Below are positions 28,741-39,500 of a DNA stretch of 64,000 nt, piece by piece. This DNA comes from Saccharum officinarum (taxonomy: Eukaryota; Streptophyta; Magnoliopsida; Poales; Poaceae), in the NCBI GenBank assembly GCA_020631735.1, contig CM036221.1, positions 11,637,381 through 11,701,380 of the forward strand, in the 5' to 3' direction. Numbering within the stretch: position 1 is the first letter of the stretch; every line of letters begins with the position of its first letter. A program made the position numbers and the translations under genes. The notes beneath the pieces were generated by a model that saw only the letters and a list, made by a program, of their open reading frames with translations, made no database searches and had not been told where the DNA came from.

Positions 28741-28904
28741 GTTGGCCGTCGGCCAGACCTGCGTCGCAAGCCCACATAGGACCCGCGCGTCAGCGCATGT
28801 GACTGACCGTCGAGGTGGTGTCTTCATCGAGGCTGTGCGGTGGACGTCTCTTGCTCTGCTCGTGACGCAGCTCACCGTCGACATCTCTGGCTCATCCGGG
28901 TAGT
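28741..28904 (-). repeat. Inverted copy of the gene fragment at 37.2-37.35 kb
   Basis: The reverse complement of 28770-28900 matches 37230-37350 (GAGATGTCGACGGTGAGCTG, CCACCGCACAGCCTCGATGA). The part 28741-28775 matches, in reverse, 59509-59541 in copy 2 (CTTGCGACGCAGGTC). It therefore joins two pieces that are now separated between the two copies. Confidence 0.85.
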
Positions 28905-29527
28905 TGATTGATTGAAGAGGTATTTGCATGTTAATTGATGTTTTCACGTACGAGCGATGGAAAATCAGCCAGTCGAGCAAGCCCGGCCCATCTGTGGAGG
29001 CCCACGGAGCCCGCCGTCAAGGCTTGTTGAGCCTGCCGTCGAGGCCCGTCATGCGCTGTCTTCTCTGCTGGGTTGGAAATTCAGTCAGTCAGGCATCCAA
29101 ACAGGTAGGAGACCAATCTGAAACGCTTGAAAGCCGGCAACACGATGTTTAATAGTTTTTGCCGAGATCTCCTTTTGCAATTGGTTGTGGAGGCACATAC
29201 ATATGCAGAGTACAAGTTGTGTAACGTAACATATCGCCGAGGTGGTAATAATTTACAGCTATGTGCAGCCTCGACTGATGCAGATGTAATGATAATAATT
29301 TTCATTTCATTTACTTATGCAGTCATTTGGAAGTATAAAAACAATAGTGAAGCTCCCCATCATCCTTTCCTTTGGTTTCTCTTGGGAAGGAAAGGAACTC
29401 TGATGATGTTAACAGGCCCGGTGAGAACTAGAGAAGAGATGGTGATACATAGATACACACAAGCAGAACTGATGCCGTGATGGCCTCTCTCTACGACCAG
29501 GTGACTTGCATTGGCCTCTCTGGTTAA

Positions 29528-29638
29528 TTTTTTTTTGAGTCTTTTTTTTTGCGAACATTTTTTTGAGAGTCAACTGAGCGAAATTCCCCACCTGATTAAT
29601 TTTATTTGGCCCATCAACGGCCTGTCATAGAGTACAAA
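29528..29638 (-). mobile_element. Short LINE-type retro-insertion with 13-bp target duplication (B, copy 1)
   Basis: CCTCTCTGGTTAA is found at 29515-29527 and 29639-29651. The insert begins with T runs (poly-A on the minus strand). Segment A has the uninterrupted site. 111 bp, non-coding. Confidence 0.8.
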
Positions 29639-30944
29639 CCTCTCTGGTTAAGTTGCTTTGTGGAAGAGATGCAACCATATATGTTAGTGATTTGGATGTG
29701 ATGGACGGGGTTTGCAGCAGTCTGCAGGTTCTACGTATTAGCTACGTACATAAACCAAATTAAACCACCACCAAACTCATCGGTGAAAGAGAAAGGAACC
29801 AAAAGCAAAGCAAATGCCGCTTTCGTACGGTGGAGATGTAAGGCCCGTACGGATGTTGAAACATGAACCGTTTGGGTCTGTTCAATTTTCAGTTTTTTTA
29901 AGAAAAATGGATTACTGGGAGTAGATTCTTGGTTAAGCAAATTATGAGGAGGCTAGCTAGCTTGTAGATTTCTCCCAGCAACGCCTGAATCGCTGAATCT
30001 CTGCAGAACACTAGTTTACAGATCGACATGGTAGCTCGGCATTGAAAAATCGATCATACACACTGCACGCAGAAGGATGATGAAAGAAGCAGCAAAATAA
30101 AAGGCAGTACAAGCTCAAGATAGTTTATATATATGTTCATTCAGTTCATCCAAAAGGAAGCCAATTAACAAAAAAGGTGCCCATGTAACATGCTGGAGGT
30201 GACTACTTAGATCTCTCTGTCTCAATGTCAATAGTTAATCTGAATCTGAAAGAGGTATTTATTTTGTCAGTTAATCTGAATTTGAAGGAAAGAGTATAAA
30301 CGCATAGCAAAAGAGGTGTCCATGTAACATGCTGCAGGTAACTAGATATCTCTCTCTCTCTCTGATTGTTAATTGTTAATCAGAATCTGAAGGAAATAGT
30401 TTTCAGTTAAAATGGATCTGATGAAGGAAATAAAAGCTAGCACTGGTACGGTGTGTATACAACAACAATCATGGTAAAGCTGAAGCATGTACTGCAGCAT
30501 CAGGTGATCTCCGATCATTGGCAAAATGGCGAGTGGTGGATCATGGTAAGTGCTAGAGTTTTCAACCTGAGCTGTTCTATCGGCACGCTGTCTACCAAAA
30601 AAGATGGGCCAGGTCACAGCTGGATGGATGCATCTGCAGCAGGCCATGAGGACCGGTTTTTAATGAATTGATTATAGGGTGATTAAGAGAGAGATGGAGT
30701 GTCAGATGTGTGTGGTGTGATGGGCAAACAAAGAAATCATGTGGCTGGATGCTGTCTCTCACTGTACCTCTGCTCCTTCATGTCACCTTCCGTTCTACAC
30801 AGTAACTGACACCCGGCGGCCGACGATAATCTCAGGTATTCAGGTGTCTCTATGGCCTATACTGTGTTTCACGGCCCTCTCATATAGGTCACCTTAATTT
30901 GATTTTAGGAACTTCACCTTTATTTTTTTTCACACGTTGTCGGA

Positions 30945-31354
30945 TAGTTATTTTTAAAAAAAAACCTGGCAGGAGCTCTGCTTCTCGATCAAAGAAGGAA
31001 AGAAGTCCTATGTACAGTAAAGCTCGGAAGTCTGGCTAGCCACACCGGACACACACAGAAAACAGGAAACACCCAGCTCCTACCCCTCTTGGGGATATAC
31101 AGTGTAGGCTAATTAAGTCGGGTTGTTAAGTACCCTAAAATGCTTATCAATGTCCTTGGTTTTCAAGGCCACTTGTCGAGCATCCATGGCCACGTCTTGA
31201 AAAATCTTTCTGTTTCTTTCCTTCTATATATATGTTCCACATCGTGTATATCACCACCTCGTTGAAGTGTCGTCGTCGCTCCCTTGGGACTTTGGTTACC
31301 GCTTGTTCCCACCATGTTCTTATCTCTGTTGGTTGGGTCTGATGCCAAATGAAG
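30945..31354 (-). mobile_element. LINE remnant (B, copy 1), reverse transcriptase C-terminal tail
   Basis: Same insertion as at 24407. The flanking duplication has decayed to TCACACGTTGTCGGA (30930-30944) and TCACACTCTGTTGAA (31355-31369). The minus frame reads TWWEQAVTKVPRERRRHFNE then VVIYTMWNIYIEGKKQKDF, the pattern of the segment that follows the zf-RVT domain in plant LINEs (W.KERN.R.F). Confidence 0.8.
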
Positions 31355-31646
31355 TCACACTCTGTTGAACAGTAACAGTACTCGTAGACTAGTTGCTTGA
31401 TATGAGGAAAACGCTGGCTTTCTATGAACACCATGATTAGTCTGACCAAGGCTAACTTGATGACACACAGACCCGCTTGTTCCCACCATGTTCTTATCTC
31501 TGTTGGTTGAGTCTGATGCTAGATTAAGTCACACTTTATCGAACAGTAACAGTACTCGTAAACTAGTTGTCTGATATGAGTAAAACGCTGGCTTTCTATG
31601 AACACCACAATTAGTCTGACCAAGGCTAACCTTGATGACACGCAGA
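31299..31646 (+). repeat. Two-unit tandem repeat, period 174 bp (B, copy 1)
   Basis: CCGCTTGTTCCCACCATG starts both units (31299 and 31473). A third partial unit (GACCAAGGCTAACTTGATG) follows at about 31646. The duplicated block straddles the LINE 5' boundary. Confidence 0.85.
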
Positions 31647-31751
31647 CCAAGGCTAACTTGATGACACACGGGCATTGTCTTCGAATTGTAGTCATTCACC
31701 ACGCCAATCTATAACATCTTCTCGTCCCAACTCCAAACCCTCTAATTTTTT

Positions 31752-32009
31752 CTAAGCTTCCTTCCCCAACCCTGGCTTCTTTGGGAACTCACTCAAGAGG
31801 TTGGCATAATTGCCAGAGAAACCTAAATCTGTTGTGTCCGGAACCTCATACTCGCCATTAGGTACTTGAAAACGGAACCACCCCAACCCCGTCCTCTGGT
31901 CGCGGTTCTCTTCCATCTTTTCCTGCACCGGCTCAAACATGGACATGAACTTGATCTTTTGTATATAAACCGTTACTCCATCCATGGCTAAACCTACCAA
32001 AATGGGCAA
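31752..32009 (-). pseudogene. Unidentified 85-codon coding-like fragment (B, copy 1)
   Basis: The minus frame starts MPILVGLAMDGVTVYIQKIK and ends NLLSEFPKKPGLGKEA. The 258-base frame is open and identical at the protein level in copy 2. I do not recognise the family, and there is no promoter or splice evidence. It could be a relic of a larger ORF shared with segment A. Confidence 0.35.
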
Positions 32010-32364
32010 TGATCAACTAAAGCAAAGGATAATATGCTAAATCTAGGTAGCACAGATAAACTTTCTTATTATATATACTAAAAAGTATGGCTATGTTATT
32101 TGGGTTCTTATGAGGTGACACCTATATTGAAAATAAGAAATAAAAAAAATCAAAAATACGGCCTCTAACAATTGGTGACTTGCTCATACCATTATAATAG
32201 CTGTTGTCGTGCTGCGGCGCTGGCGGCACTATAGTGGCCCCTAAGCTAGTAGTGTTTTGCGAGAATGCAGTATGTAGTTAATAGGGTAGAACAAAACACT
32301 CAAAAAAGTTGCACGTATATTGGCCAACTAATCTCCATCCACTTGTTCACTCTTTTGAGCATGG

Positions 32365-32645
32365 CTTGCTTAAATTTGGTGGCTTCCAATGTCTCAAGAT
32401 ATACCACTAGGCTTGGATACAATAGATATTTCAAGAATGCCATGGATGCATAGCTACTGAACTAGAACCAGTTTGCCTACTACTTGTATTGCAAACATCT
32501 TCCCCTGCAAATACATACATTATATATTCAGCCTTGGTACTCTGCATTTTTAATCCAACATGTAGTTGTTGTGCCATTTATCATGATATTGCTATAAGCA
32601 GCTAGTGAGCACTGTCATGCATTTCATCCTAGTTCCAATGACCAT
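32365..32645 (+). repeat. Module M repeat
   Basis: TTTGGTGGCTTCCAATGTCT, then ATACCACTAGGCTTGGATAC, TTTAATCCAACATGTAG and CATGCATTTCATCCTAG. It is followed at 32652 by a short frame whose end ATGCAG/GTAAGT looks like an exon with a splice donor. Confidence 0.7.
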
Positions 32646-32934
32646 TTCCTGATGAGTTCAATTGTTTCTTATCTGACGAGCAGCATGATCGGTTGCTCCT
32701 GTTCCCCAGCATACACAATATTTGTACTTGTCTTTATCCATAAAAATGTCATGCAGGTAAGTCTACGCGTCGGCTCCACTCTACATCTCTATTCTTCGTC
32801 TCAACAGAGTTACTACAGAGATGATACTTTTCCTCCTACGAGCCTTGGTGTCCAACATTTGCTCGCCCATGCACCGCATGTCTTCAAACAACCTTGTATG
32901 GATAAATAAGATCTCTGAGTACACTCCTGATCAT

Positions 32935-33400
32935 GGCTTCACTAATTTTTATGGCCTTCGATATCTCAAGATAAACTACTGAGCTTTTTTACAATGGTTG
33001 GGAAAGTACCACGGTACTTCCAGGTACTTTTTTTTTTGCAAAATCTTGATCTAGCCCACCTATTTTAGTACTTCCAGGTACTTTTAAGCTGGTACTTCCT
33101 ATTTCTACGCCGTCCGATTTCCTCCAATGGAGGGTCCCTAATTTTTCCAACCATTATAAAATTTCTCAAACTACTACGCTCGTGTTGACATCCAAAATAT
33201 GTAGGTATGGCATATACCAAACTATAGCAGCAGATCACTTGCTACTGCTGCTGCCCACCATGATGGTCCCCTGCAAACATATACATACTACATTTTTAAC
33301 CGAACATGCAGTAGCAATGAACTAGTTTGCCATTGCTAGAGTGGGTACTGAGCACCGTCAACAATATGGACTGGTCGTTGCTTTCCTATCCGATGAGCAG
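32935..33400 (+). repeat. Module M repeat, interrupted by a MITE
   Basis: GGCCTTCGATATCTCAAGAT, then (after the MITE) ACCATGATGGTCCCCTGCAA and AACCGAACATGCAGTAG. Ends in an ATGAGCAGCATGATCG / GTAAGAG stretch also seen near 32672. Confidence 0.65.
32991..33157. mobile_element. Small MITE inside module M (copy 1)
   Basis: Ends ACAATGGTTGGGAAAG and TTTTTCCAACCATTAT are inverted repeats. The inside holds repeated GGTACTT..CAGGTACTTTT phrases. It is present at the same place in copy 2 (55231-55397). Confidence 0.65.
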
Positions 33401-34557
33401 CATGATCGGTAAGAGTGTTAATTATAAAACAATTTTACAATATTTAAGAATTATTTTGCCCTTTTTAGGTGTTAAAACCTCAATAAATAAACTCTGCTAT
33501 TGGGTGGTAAGGAAAAATGGAAAGTTTATTTCTTAACAAAAAAATGTGGAGATTATGTAATGCTTACTCTCGAACTTTTTGTTTTTTGTCGTTTGTAGAA
33601 GCATTCGGCTTTAACTAGATCCTTGACAGTGGGTAAATGAGTGGATTCCATTTGCTTGCTTTGTTCCATGTGCCGAGATGTCATCTGAGATCATGTATAT
33701 GTTATGAAGCACTCTAGGACCCTTGTGGAATGGGGAATTTCATAGGGATCGCTTCTAAAATTTCAGAAATCACTTCTAAAGGGCTTCTAAATCACTTCTA
33801 GAAATTTCATAGGAAACAACATACAAAATATGGAAAAAAACTCTGCCTTCTAAAGGGCTTATTAATTTCAATTAGTGTCGTCCATCCATAAACATTTTGT
33901 CCCCGCTGTTGTGATCATGTCGGGTGTCGTTATGCTATGTTCCAAGGGTTGTTTCTTCTATCTGGGACTTTTTTAAGAAAATAACATCTGTTTCGTATCT
34001 TAATTTGGGTTTATGGAGCCAAACTCATGTCCATTCTTTTCTGTCTTTTTTTTTCTTTTGCCTTACTTCCTAGGAGTCTTCACGCCTAATAACTGGGTAA
34101 TAAGGAGTCTTCACTGCATAACACTCTACATTTTATTTCATACAGTTGCTCGTTTTGGCTGCACATAAAAATGTTAATTAAGGGGCCAACTTATCGGACT
34201 ATGTCTAAAAATTAATTTTTACTCGGTGTTACTAGCCTATCGAGGAATTTCTATGGGTGATATGAATTGCATCGTGCAAATCAATTTCAAAAGACGGTTG
34301 ATAAGGTGACTTGTTTCTATAAATATTTGCCATACAATTAAATTCACGATATTTTCAAATGAATTCAAGGCTAAATATACATTTTAAGCTATAAGATTTT
34401 CCTAAATTCAAAATTTTGTCTCCAAGAGTAGTAGCAATATTGTACTGCTTATAATTTTATATGGAGGGAGTATATTTGAAACACAACACAAAAGCTCTGA
34501 AACTCAGTTCATTTGTCTCTCACGATAGACTTGAACTCCGCTCTTGAGATTTTTGTT
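33401..34557. other. Unit DNA downstream of the PR-10 gene, no gene seen
   Basis: Non-coding in both copies. Contains a phrase repeated locally (ATCACTTCTAAAGGGCTTCT, 33769-33800) and a related AT-rich element at 34190-34340. The PR-10 3' untranslated region must lie at its right edge. Confidence 0.4.
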
Positions 34558-35163
34558 TCAAGAGGTTGCTTGAGGGATGACATTCTTCTCCTTAGCATGC
34601 TCGGAAAATTTCTCAGCAGTTGCAGCCAATGGTGCCGTGCTGACCATAGCTTCAAGTTCTGGGTGCGCATCATCAATCTCATACTCGATAGTCGACCTTA
34701 TCACCGACGAGTTGGGCCCTTTTGAAATTACCTCGAACCGTATCATGTAGGCCAGGAACCCCAGCTTCAGAATGTCGCCATCTATGGCTTCTGCCTCCTT
34801 GATGAAGTTGTCGTTGTCAACTTTGATGAACTTCTCCTTGTAACTCTGCAGCCCAGGAATCCCTAGCAAGAGCAGGGCAGAGTAATTAAATGTTGCTACT
34901 ACTATACTATATGTTACATATGCAATATCAAAGATTATGGCAGCCACACGTGTCTTTATACAAATAAAGTTTGTCTCACCAGGAGGAAATGTTAGCTGCA
35001 AGATGGTACCAACACCGCCGTCGCCGCTGACGAGCTCGACCTTGGCGAGCACGTGCGGGAGCAGCTCCGGCAGGAGCTCCGCGGCGCGGAGCGTGCCGTA
35101 GATCGCCCACAGCTCGGAGGCAGGGACGTCGGCCTCGTGCTCGTGGACCTTGCTTCCCTTCAT
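34558..35163 (-). CDS. Bet v 1 / PR-10 family protein, norcoclaurine synthase-like (copy 1)
   Basis: Small cytosolic ligand-binding fold. Plant members bind hydrophobic ligands, act in defence, or, in the norcoclaurine synthase-like branch, catalyse Pictet-Spengler chemistry; which applies here is unknown. Exon 1 is 35163-34980 and exon 2 is 34862-34558, with donor G/GTGAGA and acceptor TGCTAG/GG. The joined product is 162 residues, the usual family length. Exon 1 begins MKGSKVHEHEADVPASELWA and contains GDGGVGTILQLTFPPG (the family glycine-rich loop region, about residues 46-61). Exon 2 begins IPGLQSYKEKFIKVDNDN and includes SVIRSTIEYEID. A TATA-like CTATATATG lies about 85-95 bp upstream of the ATG. 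The intron is 117 bp, a multiple of three without a stop, so the unspliced frame is open (201 codons). Confidence 0.92.
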   Translation of the reverse strand: MKGSKVHEHEADVPASELWAIYGTLRAAELLPELLPHVLAKVELVSGDGGVGTILQLTFPPGETNFICIKTRVAAIIFDIAYVTYSIVVATFNYSALLLLGIPGLQSYKEKFIKVDNDNFIKEAEAIDGDILKLGFLAYMIRFEVISKGPNSSVIRSTIEYEIDDAHPELEAMVSTAPLAATAEKFSEHAKEKNVIPQATS

Positions 35164-35247
35164 TCCTAGTTCCTCGGCCTTTCAGCTGCTGCGGTGTATG
35201 CGTTAGGTGAGCGGCCTGTGGAAGCTCTCCGGCGGTGTGCCTGCTGC

Positions 35248-35256
35248 ATATATAGA
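35248..35256 (-). promoter_or_regulatory. TATA-box candidate for PR-10 copy 1
   Basis: CTATATATG on the minus strand, upstream of the ATG at 35163 at a spacing that fits a short leader. The same motif is at 57490-57498 in copy 2. Confidence 0.6.
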
Positions 35257-36989
35257 CAAGCCAGACTATACCGAAAGATGCTTATCTTTTCTGCTTGGGA
35301 TCTCCAAGAGCTGATATGGCCAGACTGAGCAAGGCTGGCATTTGGCTGCATCTGCCCCTCATCAAGACGAACAAAGAGTTATTATTGCCTGATGAGCAGG
35401 CCTGAGATACTGATTACCATATGTTTGGCCGCCCTGAACCGGCCGAAGTCGGTCACTTCTTGTGTAGTCAGTCACTTGGCCGCCCTTATTTGTTTTTTTA
35501 GCAAGCTTGGCTGGTTTGGGACGACACATTTGTTTTGATACAGTCCGTGTCTGCTCCCTCTCATCATAAATACTCGTCGCAACTGATTTTTTCTATCGAT
35601 CTTTAACTTTAACCAGTATTTTGTTCTTATTAAACTGAAGTTGTTATAACCATGATAATACGAAAATTATTTTAATAAAATATAAATATATGTTTCTAAA
35701 TTATTAAATATTTTAGAAACTATTGACAGCCGAAGCTTCAAAATTTTGATTGGATTTTGATCAAAGCATCAAATATTAGTGACCGAGTAGAGTATATCAT
35801 GTTCTCTGTTCTAATTGGTTTGTCCTGTTTACTTATTTATTTGAGAAAGATATGCTGTGTCCATCTCTCTGATTAATTGGAGTGTCCTATTTACTTACTT
35901 ATTTGGAAAAGATACTTTTGTGTCCCTCAAATACGCCGGCAGACGCTTTTGTATTTAGTTTTTGCCACTAAGCAGACATGTCGCGCCACTTATTATGTAC
36001 TCCCTCCGTTCCAATTATAAGTCGCTTTGACTTTTTTGATACATCAAATTGCTACGTACAAACTCGTCCCTTGTTTACGTAGTGAGTCGCCATCTCCAGC
36101 TTTAGCTTCATAGTAGGATGGAATGGGTAGCTTCACGTAGGGTCATGGTTGCCCGAGTTGGAGCCACTCTAACTCGGAGCGATGCTGGGGACGTCAAGAT
36201 GCTATAGTGCTGGATGGAGGATGGCATGACTAGCCCTGGTCACTTTGGGGGGGGGGGGGGGCAGGGGCATCACGGCGAGGCGAGCTTGATCCGCTTTGGC
36301 TCGGTGGTGAGAATAACGTGCGGGCTGACATAGGGTCCAACAGAACATGTTGCTCGGGTGCATGGGGTGAGGCTGAAGTATGGGGATCTAAGGGTGCGAT
36401 GGGAATGTTGCTCGGATGCATGGGGTGAGGCTGAAGTATGGGGATCTAGGCAAGAAGGAATTTTGTTATAGTAGAAAAGAAACGAATGTAAGCACAACAG
36501 GTTGACATAGGGTCCCATAGAACAGAGGTGATTCTCACTGCAAGCAATAGGAGCATTGTGTCAAATATGTCATTTATCCCATTTTGTCCGATCCCTCCTA
36601 ACAAACAAAGACACTACTATAGAAAGGTCATCACCATCGGTATTGAAACGTCGGTAGTGACTGCCGGTTAAGAACTAATGGTGATTAATATGCTATCACT
36701 GCTGATTTGGTGTTTGATCCGGCTGTGATCATGGCATGGTTACCACTAGTATATCTCTCAAATTCCATGACAATCCGCTATGGTGTTGTTGTTAGATAGT
36801 ACTATTAATTCTCCTGTATAGATTCTCTTAATATACAACACAACGCAAGATAATTCTCGCAGCAACGCGCGCCTAAACACCTCTAAAAGAGATCGAATCG
36901 GAATTAATTCCATATCTCTCACTAAAAAAAAGGCTGTTCGCAACCGAAAGGCATCCAACGACATGAGGAGAGGCCCTCTGCGCATGCCG
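35257..36989. other. PR-10 upstream region and unit DNA, no gene seen
   Basis: Includes a lone Stowaway-like end (TACTCCCTCCGTTCCAATTA, 35999), a G run at 36246-36262, and a local direct repeat of ATGGGGTGAGGCTGAAGTATG (36361 and 36419). Open frames here are low-complexity. Confidence 0.45.
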
Positions 36990-37350
36990 TTCCGGCCAAG
37001 AGCGGGCCCGCCTCCCCCAGGGGCTGGCACTGCACGGCCACGCTGCCACCGGCAAGCAGGAGAAGGTGGCGTACCCTTACGCTAGAACCGACGCGATGTT
37101 GAAGCAGCCCGCGGTGTGGAACGGCAAGGTTACTTACTGCTGATGGAGTTGGAGCACGCGATGGCGCGCACACAACTAGTCCCACGAATGTGAACAGCTT
37201 GCCCACACCACAAAGAGGACGCCGTGGATTTCTACTACCCGGATGAGCCAGAGATGTCGACGGTGAGCTGCGTCACGAGCAGAGCAAGAGACGTCCACCG
37301 CACAGCCTCGATGAAGACACCACCTCGACGGTCAATCACATGCGCTGACG
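36990..37350 (+). pseudogene. Unidentified gene fragment, left part retained (copy 1)
   Basis: GC-rich, coding-like DNA; one plus frame reads QEKVAYPYARTDAMLKQPAV. I do not recognise it. The 37060-37350 part is missing from copy 2, where a different neighbouring piece remains (59505-59660). An inverted duplicate at 28741-28904 covers the join between the two pieces. Confidence 0.4.
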
Positions 37351-37376
37351 ACATCATGGTCAATCACATACACTAG

Positions 37377-37550
37377 CCAGACTTGGCTAGTGTATCTGCA
37401 GGTGCAGAACAAATGGCCGGCTGTCTTTGGTTCTCTCTCTGCATAGGGGACATGCTGTATGACTCTGTCATCCTCGCCGAAGAAGACGATCAGCGGTCCC
37501 ACACACCAGATCACCGCCAACCACATGAATTGGAAACAGAAGCAGTACAA
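37377..37550 (-). pseudogene. LINE zf-RVT-like remnant (copy 1)
   Basis: The minus frame contains EPKTAGHLFCTCRYTSQVW, matching the H-L-F-x-C-x-[FY] and Q-V-W pattern of the zinc-binding domain after plant LINE reverse transcriptases. There is no rest of the element. The second cysteine/histidine context is partly lost. Confidence 0.5.
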
Positions 37551-38734
37551 TAGGAATCATAACGTATAACCACTGTCCAAAAGTTGACTGGATACAAAAC
37601 AAAATCTAGCTTCAAAATAAATTGTAGAGGATATGGAATGTTGTTTTGTTTCCTCCACGTTTTGGAAGAGCGCATCTTCTCTCCGTCTTTGTTTTGATGG
37701 TTCCATTACAATGCAACTTAGTAATAGTGGCCTAACAGCCTAACAGGTGTCCCATCTAAATTCCAGTATTTTTCTTATGACGAAACATCCAAATGATCCA
37801 TATGAACAATTCTTCTGTTTCACATTTCATAGGATAGGATTCGATAAGCTAGGCAGCGTCCTCAATCCTTGCACTCTTCATATTCCTGTGGTTTGAAAAA
37901 TGAGAAACTTGCATCAGACCTTTAACCTTGTAAGCGAATTTGGTTGGTATTAGAAAGTAGGCGTGTTATATATCGTATCAACATTTCTTTCAATAAAACA
38001 TATCCTATCAAATCGAACCTACTGCTGCCTGCTGTACCAAGGGCATACTGGCATGACAACAATGTTAAGCAGATAAATCACAGATTCATATGGCCGGCAC
38101 TAATTTTAGAAGGGAAAAAAAGATGGGAAGATCAGAGTGATGAACAAAAAATCGATGGCCAAAGAACCAGAGCAAGTCAACAAGTCTGCTAAATGCCAAA
38201 GCAGTAAACAGAGGACAAGCTGTTGTCACGCCGTGACCATTGACCACAGACGCAGTCTCATAAACTATCCAATGTCAACCCCGCTCTTTCAGAGTTCACA
38301 CATCACTTCTTGTTCTTGATCCTCCTCCTGGTCCCTCTTTTACTTATTCAACAGTAAGAGAATAAAGACAATAGTGCAAGTCAGCATAATAATCACTGGC
38401 CAGTATTAACTGACAACCAGAATTGATCCTTTTGTTCAGAATTAAAATGGGATAATGTCGACTAAAACTACATGGCAGTGTAGACATCAAAGGCTGTCAG
38501 AAGTCAAAACTAACACTTCTTCTCGCCTAGAAGACACCTCAAGCCAAAAATGTACATCCAACGAAGCTCCACACCAACAACGACAAATACGTAGGAAGTT
38601 AGGTAAATGTCACGAATCATGACTAACATGATCAGATGATGTGCATGTAAACAGCCATTGTGTTTGTGAGTTCACAACTACTTCCTTGTCACCTCAAGAA
38701 CTAAAGCCATCTTTCCTTTACTTCGATCTTGCAA
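37551..38734. other. Unit DNA upstream of the receptor-kinase fragment
   Basis: Closely matched in copy 2 (59850-61032). Short plus-strand frames (for example 37944-38192) do not keep their frame between copies: copy 2 shifts it by a small indel at about 60412. This argues against coding. Confidence 0.5.
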
Positions 38735-38912
38735 ATGACGATCTGACTTTCTCCATGTGCCATATCCTTACTTTTACTCCTGCTTTCTCTTCAACAATCT
38801 CCATCTCAGGCCTCTAACTCTGATACCCTCACTGCAAACCAGCAGTTCTCTGATAACCAGAAGTTAATTTCTCAGGATGGCAACTTTGTGCTAGGATTCT
38901 TTCAGCCTCCAG
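38735..38912 (+). pseudogene. 5' fragment of a G-type (B-lectin) S-domain receptor kinase (copy 1)
   Basis: Family members are plasma-membrane receptor kinases. Here only the signal peptide and the first strand of the B-lectin domain remain. The fourth codon is TGA (38744-38746), where copy 2 has TGT. Downstream the frame reads hydrophobic signal peptide, then SDTLTANQQFSDNQKLISQD and GNFVLGFFQP. It ends at CCTCCAG followed by a perfect donor GTAAGT. No further exon or kinase domain is found in the unit. Confidence 0.8.
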
Positions 38913-39079
38913 GTAAGTCTCTCCACAACATTATTTGCTTTCTCTTATTTATATTCTAGATCTTCAACGGCATGTGCAAAAGAGATTCGTTTCTTCTTTG
39001 CGCTTATTCAGCTGTAACGAAGAATACTTTGAAATATGAGAAATTTAGTGGTCATCCAACTATTTTGTTGATGATATTA
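38913..39079. other. Intron-like DNA after the receptor-kinase fragment
   Basis: Starts with GTAAGT. The phrase TATTTGCTTTCTCTTATTTA TATTCTAGAT is shared with 27500-27545 and 49480-49520, which also lead into module M. Confidence 0.5.
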
Positions 39080-39500
39080 TGGCTTTCCTGAATTTGGAGG
39101 TCTCCAATATCTCAAGATAAAACACTAATAATCGTGTGGATACAAGAGACCGCTTCCTATGTTTATATGGATGGATAACAAGCGAACCATACTATGCCTA
39201 CTGCCTCCGTCGTCCCCTGCAAGTGTATATTTATTTAAATATCCTACCACGTATCATGAGTTTTCAACGGAACATGATGTAGATGTCATGCCATAGCTAT
39301 GAATGGCTAGTTAGCACTAGCATGCATTTATTTCGTCCTGGTTTGAACACCAATTTTGTGACTGGTTGCCCTCTAGTCTACACTCCACTGATAATATTCT
39401 AGCAAAAACCAATTGGTTTTTGTAACTGCCACTACATCACCTTTCTAATGCCACACATGAAAGTGCTAAGTACCATCAGGAGTTCTTAATGACTCAACCG
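39080..39500 (+). repeat. Module M repeat, longest form
   Basis: GGAGGTCTCCAATATCTCAA, GTCGTCCCCTGCAAGTGTAT, CATGAGTTTTCAACGGAACA, GCATGCATTTATTTCGTCCT and TGGTTGCCCTCTAGTCTACA in order. Confidence 0.75.

Larger units (their letters stand above)
29105..32645 (+). repeat. Older internal duplication, segment B (copy 1)
   Basis: Partner of segment A. Compared with A it has gained a small retro-insertion at 29528-29638 and a 174-bp tandem duplication at 31299-31646. Both are present in copy 2's B segment as well, so they predate the 22-kb duplication. Confidence 0.85.

Noticed and set aside
22675..32645. CRISPR-like or regular spacer array from the repeated phrases
   Set aside because: The repeats are long collinear duplications in a plant genome, not short regularly spaced repeats.
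35999..36060. Complete Stowaway MITE
   Set aside because: Only one end (CTCCCTCCGTTCC) is present; no partner end within several hundred bases.
37944..38319. Plus-strand frames shared by both copies (60243-60617 in copy 2)
   Set aside because: Frames are broken differently by a small indel between the copies, so they are not maintained as protein.
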